This document shows positions 54,120-63,713 of a stretch of 64,000 nt of DNA, in pieces. The notes under the pieces were generated by a model that was given only the letters and a program-made list of their open reading frames with translations, searched no databases and was not told the DNA's origin. The DNA is from Nostoc sp. NMS8 (GTDB lineage Bacteria > Cyanobacteriota > Cyanobacteriia > Cyanobacteriales > Nostocaceae). How positions within the stretch are numbered: the first letter of the stretch is position 1; each line of letters opens with the position of its first letter. Where the stretch lies: contig NZ_JABXKK010000121.1 of the NCBI RefSeq assembly GCF_017115045.1, forward strand, positions 1-64,000, given 5' to 3'. Both the position numbers and the translations under genes were made by a program.

Positions 54120-54890
54120 ATGAAACTAAAAAATATACAGAAAATATTTTCTCTATCTCAAAGTAAATTTCCGATCGCTCTACTTGTGGCATTGTTTAGC
54201 TGTACTAGTTATCCTTTAACATTGATAGCAAAGTCTCAGCAGCCAACTAGCAGTGGTAATCAACCACCACAAGACGGATCGAGTAGAGGTAGACCTACTC
54301 AACGAGGAGGAGCAGGTAGCCGTGGTAACTGTCCATCTGTGGAAGTACCACTTATAGCCTTAATACCTGAAAAAACAGTAAGCTCAGTTGTTGAAGCGAA
54401 TCCCACCTTTTGGGTGTTTGTACCCTATCAACTTAAAGATGTACCTAGCGGAGAATTTGTCTTGCAAGATGAAGCAAACAACGACATTTACCGGGCTTCT
54501 TTTACCCTACCTGAGATACCAGGTATTGTTAGCTTTGCTTTACCATCATCTGTACCGCTAGAAGTTAATAAAAGATACCAATGGTACTTTAAAGTTTATT
54601 GTAATCAACAAAAATTTGACTCTGTATTTGTGCGCGGATGGGTACAACGTATAGCACTTAAGTTTGACTTGGAAAGGCAGTTAAAAACAGCTACCACAAT
54701 ACGCGATCGCATTCAAATATATACTCAAAATGGTATTTGGTATTCAGCCCTGACAGAGTTAGCAAAACTCCGCCTTACTGAACCCAAAAATGCAACTTTA
54801 GACAATGAATGGGCTAGTCTCCTGAGAAATATTGAACTAGAAAATTTGTCCCAAAAACCTCTTGTAGGAGAAGTAAAAATTAAACAGTAG
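54120..54890 (+). CDS. Secreted DUF928 family protein
   Basis: A 256-residue protein. A signal-like N-terminal helix (about 17-38, FPIALLVALFSCTSYPL) is followed by a Gly/Arg-rich linker (SSRGRPTQRGGAGSRG). The DUF928 core has LIALIPEKTVSSVVEANPTF, WVFVPYQLKD, VSFALPSSVPLEVNKRYQWY and the C-terminal ERQLKTATTIRDRIQIYTQN. It is exported to the periplasm or cell surface. DUF928 proteins are typical neighbours of CHASE2/CHAT genes in cyanobacteria. It is divergent from the sigma-like operon and convergent with the TPR-CHAT gene, which ends 40 bases away on the other strand. Confidence 0.88.
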   Translation: MKLKNIQKIFSLSQSKFPIALLVALFSCTSYPLTLIAKSQQPTSSGNQPPQDGSSRGRPTQRGGAGSRGNCPSVEVPLIALIPEKTVSSVVEANPTFWVFVPYQLKDVPSGEFVLQDEANNDIYRASFTLPEIPGIVSFALPSSVPLEVNKRYQWYFKVYCNQQKFDSVFVRGWVQRIALKFDLERQLKTATTIRDRIQIYTQNGIWYSALTELAKLRLTEPKNATLDNEWASLLRNIELENLSQKPLVGEVKIKQ

Positions 54891-54929
54891 GGACGCACAA
54901 ATGCCCCTACTTATTGTTCCTTGTGCTTT

Positions 54930-57698
54930 TTAAAGCCAGTTTCCGATCAAAATGTATGGTGCCCATAAATAAGGGATTTCATAATCAGTCAATAGCTGAA
55001 TTTGAGCGCGACGAACAGCTTCAGCTTTAGTTACTTTATTATTTTCTAATTCTTGATAAAACTGACTCATAAATTGAGCAGTAGATTTATCATCTACCGC
55101 CCACAAAGTTGCTAAGGTACTTCGAGCGCCTGCACGGACTGCTATACCAGCAAGCCCTAAAGTAGCTCGGTTGTCTCCTTGAGCAGTTTCACAAGCACTT
55201 AAGACAAGTAGTTCAATAGCGCTGGATTCTCTTTGTCCACTGAGCCGAATTAAATTATCAAAATCCTTAACTTTTAATAGTTGTTCCCAAGTTAAAATAA
55301 ATGTTTTATCGGGATTAGAACTAAACTCACCATGAGTTGCTATATGAACTACTGTATATGGTATTTTTTTTATTTGATTCTGTAAATTTATTTTGGTAAA
55401 GGCTTGATTAAATAGTTCTGCATTTCTAGGTATAGCTGTTTGAATTTGTTGTAATTCAACTTCTACATTTTTGAGTTTAGCAAATGAACGTCCTTCAATT
55501 TGGCGTTGCTCACTTACTCCGGCAATTAATCCATTTATCTGTACTTTTTGTAAAGATTTTGGTTCAATTAATTGTAAACCTGGAGCTAAGGATATAGCAT
55601 ATTTTTGAATTAAATATTTTTGGTGTTCCCGATCGTATAAAACCGCCATTGGAATATTCCGTAAGTCACCATCTAGTACAAATACTAGGGTTTTTATATT
55701 CTTCCTTTCTAATTCACTTTCTAAAGGTTGAATTAGCCAACTATAGACCTGTTGAGATAACTTATTAACATCGTTGATCCTGTCTGGTTCTCTCAAATAT
55801 TTTTGTAATTTTTCTAAAATACTTTCAACATCTCTGAATTTTTCATTAATTGTGTAATGAGATAATTCAGTTTGATTTGGTAACTTGAGAATAATGTCTA
55901 GATGGTCTGCCAAAATAATGGGATAAATTACTGCTGCGGTGCCATCTGTTTTATCAACTACCTCATCAATTTGTTCGGGTACGGCTTTTAAACAAGCTTC
56001 TCGGAAAAAGTTTTCTAGTTCAGCTAGTTGGAGTGTTTCAAGTATGCCACGAGCTTGCTTTAAATTTTTTTGACTAATGCTTTTTGAACTAACTGTAGAT
56101 GAAGGTTGCAAAAGTAAATCAACTAATTGTCGGTAAACGGGTTCTATATTATCCCGAAAGGAAAATTGTACATCTGGATTGAGAGCAATTAAATCATTAC
56201 GTAAATATTTGAGAGTATTTACCGCTTCAGTGTAGTTAGCGATCGCTCCAGTCACATCTCCTTGTATTCTAAGTATGTACCCTAGTTGCCATTGCCACAA
56301 ATAAGCTATATCACCAGCTTTTATCGCTTGGGCTACCATTAAAGCTTCCTGTGTCAGTTTTTGAGCATTAATTAAGTCTTGGTTTTCTAGGTATAATCCA
56401 CCCAATGCGCCTAAAGCATAAGCAACTGAACGTTCATCATCCATGCTTCTAGCTTGCTGTACAGATGTCGCTAAAATTTGAGCAATTTCTTTCGATGAAG
56501 GAATGTCTGCGTTGGTAGCTTGTTTTAAGCATACTAAGTTCTGAGCAAAATTAATTTGTGCATAATTTGCTGTGTGACTTGGGGGGATTTTAGCTAGCTT
56601 TACTTGTATTTCAGAAGATAATTTCTTAGCTTGTGACCATTGCTGAAGTTTCAACAATATACTCAAATGATTAAGTTGGGCTTGGATTTGTGAGAGTGGT
56701 GAGGTTGCTGTGGTGACAGCTTCTTCGTAGAATTGGGCTGCTTGTTGATAAAATTTGACAGATTCTGTAGAGACAGATTTGTTAATACAATGCAAGGGAG
56801 TATAGTTTTCAAAACTGATACTGTCTTGCTGCGAGGTTTCTCTATTACCTAAAGCTAGTGCGGTATTACCTAAACTCAGCAGTGTAGCACTTATTTCTGA
56901 AGGAGATTGTAATTTTTTGGCGATGTCTCGGCTTTGTTGTAAAACTTTGAAGGATAGTTCTAAATCACCGACTAATTGCAGAACATCACCAAAGCTACGT
57001 AAAGCAGTAGCTTTAACAAGTGAGTTTGGTTGCTGTTCAAGACGGGGTTGTAACTCTTCTAAGGTGGTGCGAGCTTGATGGTAAAGCCCTAATGCTTGCT
57101 CTGCCATACTTTGGTTAATCAAACTGCGGATACTACCAACTTCATCACCTGCTTGAGCATAGGTACTAGCAGATTGCTTCCATGAGTCTAAAGCTTGTTC
57201 AGTTCTGCCTAGTTCTAATTGCAGATTTCCTTGAATATCTAGAGTTTGTGCCAAGATTATTGCAAACTTTTGAGTTTTTAGTTGTGAGTTTTTTAAAAGG
57301 TTGAGACTTTGTGTAATTGCAGCTTCTGCTTTTTTCCACTGTCCAAGTTGCTTAAAGACTAACGAAAGATTGCTTAACGCCATTGCCTTTCCTAGTTCGT
57401 CTTTTTGCAGATTAAAAGCATCTGTTGCTTGCTGCAAAATTATTACTGCTTCAGATAACTGTCCAGTTTCATAGAGTTTTCGGCCTTGTTCAACCAATAG
57501 TTGAGCATTTGGCTGGGTCTGAGTAAATTGAGAGAAGGCAGGAACTGAAATTCCCGAAACGCTTAACAAGGCAGCTAAGACAGCTATTGTAATTCTTTTT
57601 AACCACTTCTTAGAATAAAAGCAACTTTTGCAAGTCACGATAATACTTTTTAGAAAGCTTTGCACTACAAGGAAAAATCGATATCTTATTTTTCTCAC
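54930..57698 (-). CDS. Exported TPR-CHAT (caspase-like) protein
   Basis: A 922-residue protein starting on GTG preceded by GAGG. A charged N-terminal extension (about 1-33) is followed by a signal-type helix (WLKRITIAVLAALLSVSGIS, ending FSQ), so it probably enters the periplasm. Residues ~60-530 are tetratricopeptide repeats. The C-terminal CHAT domain has catalytic His789 (VHIATHGEF) and Cys836 (LVLSACETAQGD), followed by LGLAGIAVRAGARSTLATLW and a final PYLWAPYILIGNW. It is the canonical CHAT architecture, likely a protease activated through its repeats. Together with the CHAT-CHASE2 protein it makes two caspase-like proteins within 9 kb. Confidence 0.93.
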   Translation of the reverse strand: MRKIRYRFFLVVQSFLKSIIVTCKSCFYSKKWLKRITIAVLAALLSVSGISVPAFSQFTQTQPNAQLLVEQGRKLYETGQLSEAVIILQQATDAFNLQKDELGKAMALSNLSLVFKQLGQWKKAEAAITQSLNLLKNSQLKTQKFAIILAQTLDIQGNLQLELGRTEQALDSWKQSASTYAQAGDEVGSIRSLINQSMAEQALGLYHQARTTLEELQPRLEQQPNSLVKATALRSFGDVLQLVGDLELSFKVLQQSRDIAKKLQSPSEISATLLSLGNTALALGNRETSQQDSISFENYTPLHCINKSVSTESVKFYQQAAQFYEEAVTTATSPLSQIQAQLNHLSILLKLQQWSQAKKLSSEIQVKLAKIPPSHTANYAQINFAQNLVCLKQATNADIPSSKEIAQILATSVQQARSMDDERSVAYALGALGGLYLENQDLINAQKLTQEALMVAQAIKAGDIAYLWQWQLGYILRIQGDVTGAIANYTEAVNTLKYLRNDLIALNPDVQFSFRDNIEPVYRQLVDLLLQPSSTVSSKSISQKNLKQARGILETLQLAELENFFREACLKAVPEQIDEVVDKTDGTAAVIYPIILADHLDIILKLPNQTELSHYTINEKFRDVESILEKLQKYLREPDRINDVNKLSQQVYSWLIQPLESELERKNIKTLVFVLDGDLRNIPMAVLYDREHQKYLIQKYAISLAPGLQLIEPKSLQKVQINGLIAGVSEQRQIEGRSFAKLKNVEVELQQIQTAIPRNAELFNQAFTKINLQNQIKKIPYTVVHIATHGEFSSNPDKTFILTWEQLLKVKDFDNLIRLSGQRESSAIELLVLSACETAQGDNRATLGLAGIAVRAGARSTLATLWAVDDKSTAQFMSQFYQELENNKVTKAEAVRRAQIQLLTDYEIPYLWAPYILIGNWL

Positions 57699-58019
57699 TG
57701 ACTTTGCCTCATACTCATTTTCACTAGCGGCAGCTTTACAGAAGCAATTTCTCAGCGTAATATCTGGCTTTATTATCTTACTAAAACGTATATAGCCGTA
57801 GCAAAAAGTAGTTATTGTTTACTGCTAAGTACTTTTATCATACTTTTATTTAGATATCCTTGAGAAATATATTTTCTTTAGAATCTTAACAAAACACAAC
57901 TGTTAATTCTAAAAATTTTCTTAAATTAAGCTGTTTGATTTTTTGAACGCATAATATCAATTTGCTTACACCCATAAATACATAGAAGTCATCTTTCACA
58001 TCGTCAAGGTCAATAATAT
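57699..58019. other. Divergent intergenic region with a degraded gene relic
   Basis: An AT-rich spacer between TPR-CHAT (minus) and the TPR gene (plus). Positions ~57949-58010 resemble 62598-62665 (shared words GCATAAT, ATTTGCT, CCCATAAATA, TTTCACATC), so the start of the TPR gene abuts a relic of the small ORF at 62457. Confidence 0.5.
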
Positions 58020-58736
58020 ATGCCAATAGCTTCTAAAATCCTACAAAAGAATTCTCGTGCATTTGTATTATCTAATACAATTAGCGACCTTGAGCAGAAT
58101 CCCAAAGAAAGCAGCAAATTAGTTTTTGATAAAAATTATCTCCGCTCTAGTGCTTTAAACTTGGCTCAAAAAGGATATTATCATGAGGCGATCGCATTGT
58201 TTAATAAATTACTTGACCGCGATTCTAATAATGCTATCGATTACAACAATCGGGGGCTAATCTATTTCCAGAGTGGTGAAAAACAAAAAGCTTTTTGTGA
58301 CTATAACACTGCTCTACAACTAAATAAGAAATTAGTGGCTGCCTATAATAATCGAGCAAATTACTATGTTAGTTGTGGAGACTTAGCAGCAGCGATCGCC
58401 GACTACGATCGCGCAATTAATTTAAATCCTATATATATTCGAGCTAGGATTAATCGAGGCATTACCTTACGTGACTTAGGGCAATACGAAGAGGCAATTG
58501 AGAATTTTGAGACAGCGCTGCTTTTCGGTCAACTAGAAGCTTACATTTGGGTTGAATATGGCAGAACTTATCATCTTTGGGGTGATTGGAATTGTGCGCT
58601 GACTACTTATAATCGTGCTTCTACATTACTGTCTCATATCGATGCTAAAAAGGAAGTTTTTAGTTATCGCTTGCATTTACAACTTGAAACTTGGTTAAAC
58701 GAACTATTACTTCTTCAGAATTTTAATGCCCATTGA
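58020..58736 (+). CDS. TPR-repeat protein
   Basis: A 238-residue soluble protein with five or so TPR motifs of about 34 residues from residue 45 to 205 (ALNLAQKGYYHEAIALFNKL, YNNRGLIYFQSGEKQKAFCD, YNNRANYYVSCGDLAAAIAD, ARINRGITLRDLGQYEEAIE). These mediate protein-protein contacts. No signal peptide. It sits between TPR-CHAT and the haemagglutinin-like gene and may be a cytoplasmic partner of one of the surface-sensing proteins. Its upstream sequence derives from a degraded repeat relic. Confidence 0.88.
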   Translation: MPIASKILQKNSRAFVLSNTISDLEQNPKESSKLVFDKNYLRSSALNLAQKGYYHEAIALFNKLLDRDSNNAIDYNNRGLIYFQSGEKQKAFCDYNTALQLNKKLVAAYNNRANYYVSCGDLAAAIADYDRAINLNPIYIRARINRGITLRDLGQYEEAIENFETALLFGQLEAYIWVEYGRTYHLWGDWNCALTTYNRASTLLSHIDAKKEVFSYRLHLQLETWLNELLLLQNFNAH

Positions 58737-58793
58737 TTAGCGAATAATTTTTCTAGCTTCTCTCAACTTGAATTTAGCGAAAAGCAACTTGCA

Positions 58794-61700
58794 TTATTTT
58801 TGAATAGAGGTGGCTTGAGATGGGCAAGCTGTGATGGGCGATCGCGTAGCGTCTTGCAGAGAAGCCCCGGAGGAGGCGATCGCTGAAGTATAAGTATTGG
58901 TGGTCTGTGTAGCTACGGGTGCAGAGGCTATTAGCTCCACTGTACCAGAGTTATTTATTACCCAACTAGTAGCTTCTACAATAGTTGGGCTAATTTGCTT
59001 AACTTCTAATTGAGGACTTTTGCGCCCCAGACTCCGACTCAAGTGTAAATTATCTCCTACATTTGTGCTTTTTTGTTCTTGAGTATTCAATGTCACCCAA
59101 TCAACAGTTGCAGTTTGATTAGTGCGAAGTGCTTGGGTTGGTAAAGGTGGCAAACCGCCGCGTCCGGTGATGGTAAATGAATTGCCTTTATTAGCTGGAC
59201 ACCCTTGAGCAATCAAGCTAGAGCGATCTACAAAATTGGCTGGCAATTCCACTAATCCGTTACTGGGATCTACATCAGGTGTATTGACTTGCACTGTTCC
59301 ATTATCAGAAGAATTCTTACCAGTGGCAGTAATATCACTATTTGGGGTAGATGCATTCTTAGGTTTAATGCCAAAAATTGCTTGAGCATTGATGGTCACA
59401 TTCCCACCACGAAAATCTCTAGAATTAGCGCTAATATCACTATTTTCTTGTGGAACAGCAATAATAAAACCATTTTTGGCATCAATATCAATGTTGCCTC
59501 CAGGGATGTTTTCGCCAGTGGCATTGGTAGTGATGGCACTGCCATTGCGTAATAGTAACAAGGGAGTACGCAAAAAGATATTTCCTCCACCGCCTGTGGT
59601 GTCAGCTCGGATGCTGCTGTGGTTGTTGAGATAAATGCGATTGGCATCCACAGACAGCGAACCTGCATTGCCTGTACCCGAACTACTGACCGTCACTTCT
59701 GCCTGATTTTGAATGCTCAGAGTTCCCGTTTGGAGATTTAAATCCCCACCCGCACCACTACCACCAGTCCCAGCAGCAATGATCGAACCATCACCTGTGA
59801 GAGTAATTGACTCTGGGGCAGCAATAGTCAGCCGTCCCCCATCGCCACTGCTGGAGGTAGAGGCAGAGATTTGTCCCCCGTCCTGGAGGTTTACCCTGAC
59901 ACTTTGCCCGTTACCCCGTGGCTGAATGGTCAAGCTACCTGCATCTCCTGCACTGGTGGTTCCGGCGAACAGACCACTGGTTGTCCCAGATAGTTGTAGG
60001 TCTGGAGTGTTCACAGTGATGTCGCCTGCATGACCATTGCTAGAAGTAGTGGTGAGCAGTTGCCCGCCACCGCTCAAACCCACTGTGTCGGCACTAACTA
60101 TGATGTCACCACCCCGTCCACTACTGAAGGATTGAGCATTGAGAACTCCACCACTAGTGACCTGCAAATTTCTTGTTTCAACGCGAATTTCACCTCCGTT
60201 CCCAGTCGCTAATGGTTTAGTGCTTGTAAATAAGCCACTTGCATCCCCTGAGAAATTTACACCAGAGAGATTTACTGTATCCAAGGTAGCAATGCTGATA
60301 TTGCCAGCATCTCCTTTTCCAGAGGTGGTAGCCGAGAGTTGAGCGCCATTGAAGAGTGAGAGTGATCGAGCTGTGATGTTGATATTGCCTCCCTTGCCCA
60401 TTGCCCCTGGCTCAAGCGTGCTGACGGCATCTCCCCCATTAAACAAGACAGTGTTGCTTGCCTGAATCTGAATATTCCCGGCATTGCCTTGCGCTTCAGC
60501 GTTCGTGATGATTCGCCCTTGGTCAGAAACAGACAGTGAGCCTGTAGTAATGATTACGTCTCCCCCGTTTCCCAGAGATCCTGGCGTCGCCGAGGTAAAT
60601 ATCCCACTGCGGTTGTCTGTAAGAGTAGGGGCTGTTCCACTAATCTGTACGGAGTCATGAGCATGAATGATGACGCGACCTGCATTGCCTGTCCCACCTA
60701 CATTGGCTGTATTCACGGCCCCCCCGTTGGTTAAAAACAGCGACCCAGTTGCGATCGTCACATTTCCTCCTTGACCCACAGATCCTAGCTCCACTCTTGT
60801 AAAGATAGTGCTGGCTACGGCTCCATCTGAGGATTCACCATCCAGGGAGACGCGATCATTAGCATTGATATTCACGCTGCCTGCATTTCCCTGTCCATCC
60901 GTGCTGGAAATCAATTGAGCGCCTCCTGTGAGAGAAAGCGACTTTGTAGTGATGTTGATATTGCCAGCGTTGCCAACGCCAGTTTGTTCTACATTATTGA
61001 TTACATTACTACTATCCAAAGAGACGCGATCACGGGCATTAATATTGACACTGCCTACGTCTCCTTGTCCCCTTGCGCTCAAAATCAGTTGAGCGCCCCC
61101 TGTAAGAGAAAGCGATCCCGTGGTAATATTAATATTGCCAGTGTTACCGATAGCATTGTTTTGTACGGCATTGAATACAGTGCTGCCATCCAAAGAGACG
61201 CTATCGCGGGCATTAATATTGACACTGCCTACGTCTCCCTGTCCACTGGTGACAGATATTAGTCGTGCGTCCCCTGCAAGAGAAAGCGATCCAGTGGTAA
61301 TAGTAATGGGACCTCCGTTACCATTGCCTCCAGGAAGTACTTCGTTACGTATTGTGCTACCATCAAGCACGTTTATTGTTTCTGCCGCATCGAGCTGAAT
61401 ATCTCCCGCTTGAGCGCCAACAAAGCCCAACCCTTCATCGATTCCTACCCGAAGTCTACTTCCCCCACTCAGGGTCAAGTTTCGAGATGTAACCGCAATA
61501 CTCCCAGCACCCCCAGCGAGAACGTTTATCCTAGCATTGTTGCTGAGAGAAACATCCGCCCGTACTATATTATCGGGAAAACTCAACCGCCAATCTTCGC
61601 CAGTGGTTGATAAACCAACCGTCCCGATCCCACCAACACTCCCTAACTCGACATAGCTTCCTGGACTAGTCAACCGTCCACCATCTAGTTGAACCGATCC

Positions 61701-62303
61701 TCCAATCAGTAATAAGTTTTGTCTTGGGGAAACTTGTAAACCTGTTTCATTCGCAGTCGATTGATTGACAATCAGCTGGGGCGTTAGTTGGTTAAAGAAA
61801 AAAGCATTGAGATTAACACTTAACAATTGACTAGGTAAAGGTTGAGTCACATCGCTGCTGAAAAATTCGCCATTGGCAAACCCGATCGCATTGGCAGTCG
61901 TGGCAACGAAGGAACCCCCGATGTTAAGTGACGCATTTGCACCAAAAATAATGCCATTGGGATTGAGGAAAAACAGATTGGCAGTACCATTTGCCCGCAT
62001 CACACCATCAATATTGGAAATCGATCCACCTGTAACGCGACTAAAAATGTTCTGCACATCTGCGGCATTGTTGAAGTAGGCAGTGCCCCCAGTGGGCACA
62101 GAAAATGATTGGAAGCTGTGGAACAGATTACCACCCCGCCTAGCCCCGCCGTCAATTTGGAAGTTGGGGTTGCCAGAGACTTGCGATCGCTCCCCCAGAG
62201 GTAGTGTATTATCGGGTATTACTTGAGCTGCGATCGGTTGGGTACAACCCAGTATCCACACACTGCCTATAAAAACCCATCGATGTATACGCCACTGGCT
62301 CAT
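58794..62303 (-). CDS. Filamentous haemagglutinin-type two-partner-secretion protein (TpsA-like)
   Basis: An 1169-residue exported protein. The ATG at 62303 follows GGGAGCAAG and is preferred to an ATG 11 codons upstream. A signal peptide (MSQWRIHRWVFIGSVWILGC, ending IAAQ) precedes the TPS/haemagg_act domain (about 30-200; FQSFSVPTGGTAYFNNA, NLFFLNPNGIIFGANASLNI, GGSFVATTANAIGF). The remainder is a long beta-helix with repeated blocks (ITTGSLSLTGGAQLI, GDVGSVNINARDRVSL). No TpsB transporter gene is in the window. The end carries a dispersed HIP1-flanked repeat, and the last residues (SPITACPSQATSIQK) derive from it and follow-on sequence, so the native C-terminus may have been altered. Probable surface adhesin. 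Confidence 0.92.
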   Translation of the reverse strand: MSQWRIHRWVFIGSVWILGCTQPIAAQVIPDNTLPLGERSQVSGNPNFQIDGGARRGGNLFHSFQSFSVPTGGTAYFNNAADVQNIFSRVTGGSISNIDGVMRANGTANLFFLNPNGIIFGANASLNIGGSFVATTANAIGFANGEFFSSDVTQPLPSQLLSVNLNAFFFNQLTPQLIVNQSTANETGLQVSPRQNLLLIGGSVQLDGGRLTSPGSYVELGSVGGIGTVGLSTTGEDWRLSFPDNIVRADVSLSNNARINVLAGGAGSIAVTSRNLTLSGGSRLRVGIDEGLGFVGAQAGDIQLDAAETINVLDGSTIRNEVLPGGNGNGGPITITTGSLSLAGDARLISVTSGQGDVGSVNINARDSVSLDGSTVFNAVQNNAIGNTGNINITTGSLSLTGGAQLILSARGQGDVGSVNINARDRVSLDSSNVINNVEQTGVGNAGNINITTKSLSLTGGAQLISSTDGQGNAGSVNINANDRVSLDGESSDGAVASTIFTRVELGSVGQGGNVTIATGSLFLTNGGAVNTANVGGTGNAGRVIIHAHDSVQISGTAPTLTDNRSGIFTSATPGSLGNGGDVIITTGSLSVSDQGRIITNAEAQGNAGNIQIQASNTVLFNGGDAVSTLEPGAMGKGGNINITARSLSLFNGAQLSATTSGKGDAGNISIATLDTVNLSGVNFSGDASGLFTSTKPLATGNGGEIRVETRNLQVTSGGVLNAQSFSSGRGGDIIVSADTVGLSGGGQLLTTTSSNGHAGDITVNTPDLQLSGTTSGLFAGTTSAGDAGSLTIQPRGNGQSVRVNLQDGGQISASTSSSGDGGRLTIAAPESITLTGDGSIIAAGTGGSGAGGDLNLQTGTLSIQNQAEVTVSSSGTGNAGSLSVDANRIYLNNHSSIRADTTGGGGNIFLRTPLLLLRNGSAITTNATGENIPGGNIDIDAKNGFIIAVPQENSDISANSRDFRGGNVTINAQAIFGIKPKNASTPNSDITATGKNSSDNGTVQVNTPDVDPSNGLVELPANFVDRSSLIAQGCPANKGNSFTITGRGGLPPLPTQALRTNQTATVDWVTLNTQEQKSTNVGDNLHLSRSLGRKSPQLEVKQISPTIVEATSWVINNSGTVELIASAPVATQTTNTYTSAIASSGASLQDATRSPITACPSQATSIQK
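58838..58883. repeat. HIP1-flanked dispersed repeat inside the haemagglutinin 3' end
   Basis: GCGATCGC (58838-58845) and GCGATCGC (58876-58883) flank GTAGCGTCTTGCAGAGAAGC and CCCGGAGGAG, a small repeat common in this kind of genome. Translated on the minus strand, it forms part of the protein end. Confidence 0.75.
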
Positions 62304-62456
62304 CTTGCTCCCTTGCCTCCAGCTATGCTTGAACAAAAATCTTGAGCACAGTTTTTACATAAAATACTTTAATCATAAAGATTACCGGAAAAGACTCAGC
62401 AATTGCAAATAATGATCGGATTTTCTTTACAAGGTGAGTTGACAAACAGTAAGGTT
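62304..62456. promoter_or_regulatory. Upstream region of the haemagglutinin-like gene
   Basis: AT-rich, containing the likely promoter of the minus-strand gene and the ribosome binding site near 62307-62313. No gene. Confidence 0.4.
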
Positions 62457-62706
62457 TTACATTGATGGCTGTAAGTTCGATTTTTGGCGTTGCATAAATG
62501 CGCGATGAATTGGCGGGTGAAAACATTGATAACTCGTTCTAACTTGGGCGAAATCATCCCATGATTCAGCAACGCCCGATTTTTTTATCAATAGCTGCAT
62601 AATCTCGATTTGCTCAGGCCCATAAATATATAGAGGATAAAGGTAAAGTTTCACATCATCAAACGATAAACCAAGTTTCGCTGCAAATTTAGCGATTCTA
62701 TGCCCG
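62457..62706 (-). CDS. Small unidentified ORF, probable gene fragment
   Basis: A minus-strand frame, open from the stop preceding 62706 to 62457, reads DGHRIAKFAAKLGLSFDDVK followed by LYLYPLYIYGPEQIEIMQLL and IKKSGVAESWDDFAQV, ending at a TGA. A GTG at 62654 is the only visible start, giving 65 codons. The helical, DNA-binding-like N-terminus suggests a regulator fragment, but I do not recognise the family. A related, shorter relic lies at 57949-58010. Confidence 0.4.
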
Positions 62707-62754
62707 TCTTATCTATAAATAAATATTTCACAGATTTCAACAGGAGGTTCACAA

Positions 62755-63693
62755 ATGAAGATTTTTGTTGCAGGGGCAACGGGAGCGATCGGTCGGACGC
62801 TAATCACGCAACTGTTAGCGCAAGGACATGAAGTAGTTGCGTTGACACGTTCTTTAGAAAAAGCACAAACTTTAGCTGAACAAGGCGTGGAATTAGCGAT
62901 CGCAGATGTGTTCGATGCAGATGCTGTTAAAGCTGCCATCACCCGCACTCAGCCGGAAGTGGTGATTGAACAACTCACTTCCCTCCCCAAAACCTATACT
63001 AGCGAGTCGATGAGTGCAGCATCAGCCCTGAATACTCGTATCCGTCGAGAAGGGGGTGCTAATGTCCTGGCAGCAGCGCAAGCGGCTGGCGTGCGCCGTT
63101 ATCTGAGGCAGTCGATCGCATTCTGGGCGATTCCCGGCACAGGTTTGGCAGACGAAGAAACGCCACTAGCTTTTGATGCCTCGCCTGCGGTAGCAGCAGA
63201 TGCTCACATAGTCACTGAAATCGAGCGTCACTTACTCGAAATGCCCAACCTAGAAGGAATTGCTCTGCGTTATGGCTTCCTTTACGGGCCCGGTACTTGG
63301 TTTGCCCCCGATGGCGATGTTGCCCAACAGGTGCGACAGCAACAGTTCCCGATTGTTGGGAATGGGGAAGGCGTATGGTCGTGGATTCATATTGAAGATG
63401 CTGCGATCGCTACAGTTGCAGCAGCAGAACGAGGCAATCCTGGCATTTACCTGATTACAGACGATCGCCCCTTAGAAGTGCGCGAGTGGCTCTCTGCCTA
63501 TGCCCGTTGGCTCAATGCTCCACTACCTCCGCAGATATCAGTTGAGGAGGCGCTGAAAGTAGGTGGTGCGGATGCCGTCTATTACGGTACGCAGATGCGA
63601 GGCATATCGAATGCCAAAGCAATGCGTGAACTGAATTTTCAGCCGCGACCCTTGGAATGGATGGTTAACAGCGCCGTGGCTCATGCCAGTTAA
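62755..63693 (+). CDS. NAD(P)-dependent oxidoreductase, NAD-epimerase/atypical SDR type
   Basis: A 312-residue Rossmann protein with the nucleotide motif MKIFVAGATGAIGRTLITQL (GATGAIG at 7-13) and a NAD(P)-binding arrangement similar to the NmrA/epimerase family. RRYLRQSIAFWAIPGTGLAD and ALRYGFLYGPGTWFAPDGDV are typical of the family; the Tyr-x3-Lys active site is replaced or not seen here. The ATG follows CAGGAGGTTCACAA, a strong ribosome binding site. It is followed by a membrane protein gene after a 20-base gap, likely in one operon. Substrate unknown. Confidence 0.9.
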   Translation: MKIFVAGATGAIGRTLITQLLAQGHEVVALTRSLEKAQTLAEQGVELAIADVFDADAVKAAITRTQPEVVIEQLTSLPKTYTSESMSAASALNTRIRREGGANVLAAAQAAGVRRYLRQSIAFWAIPGTGLADEETPLAFDASPAVAADAHIVTEIERHLLEMPNLEGIALRYGFLYGPGTWFAPDGDVAQQVRQQQFPIVGNGEGVWSWIHIEDAAIATVAAAERGNPGIYLITDDRPLEVREWLSAYARWLNAPLPPQISVEEALKVGGADAVYYGTQMRGISNAKAMRELNFQPRPLEWMVNSAVAHAS

Positions 63694-63713
63694 CAATTTA
63701 AGGGAGAAGAGAG

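Noticed and set aside
60272..61610. Alternate-frame ORFs inside the haemagglutinin-like gene
   Set aside because: They are shadows of the repeated beta-helix blocks in the main frame.
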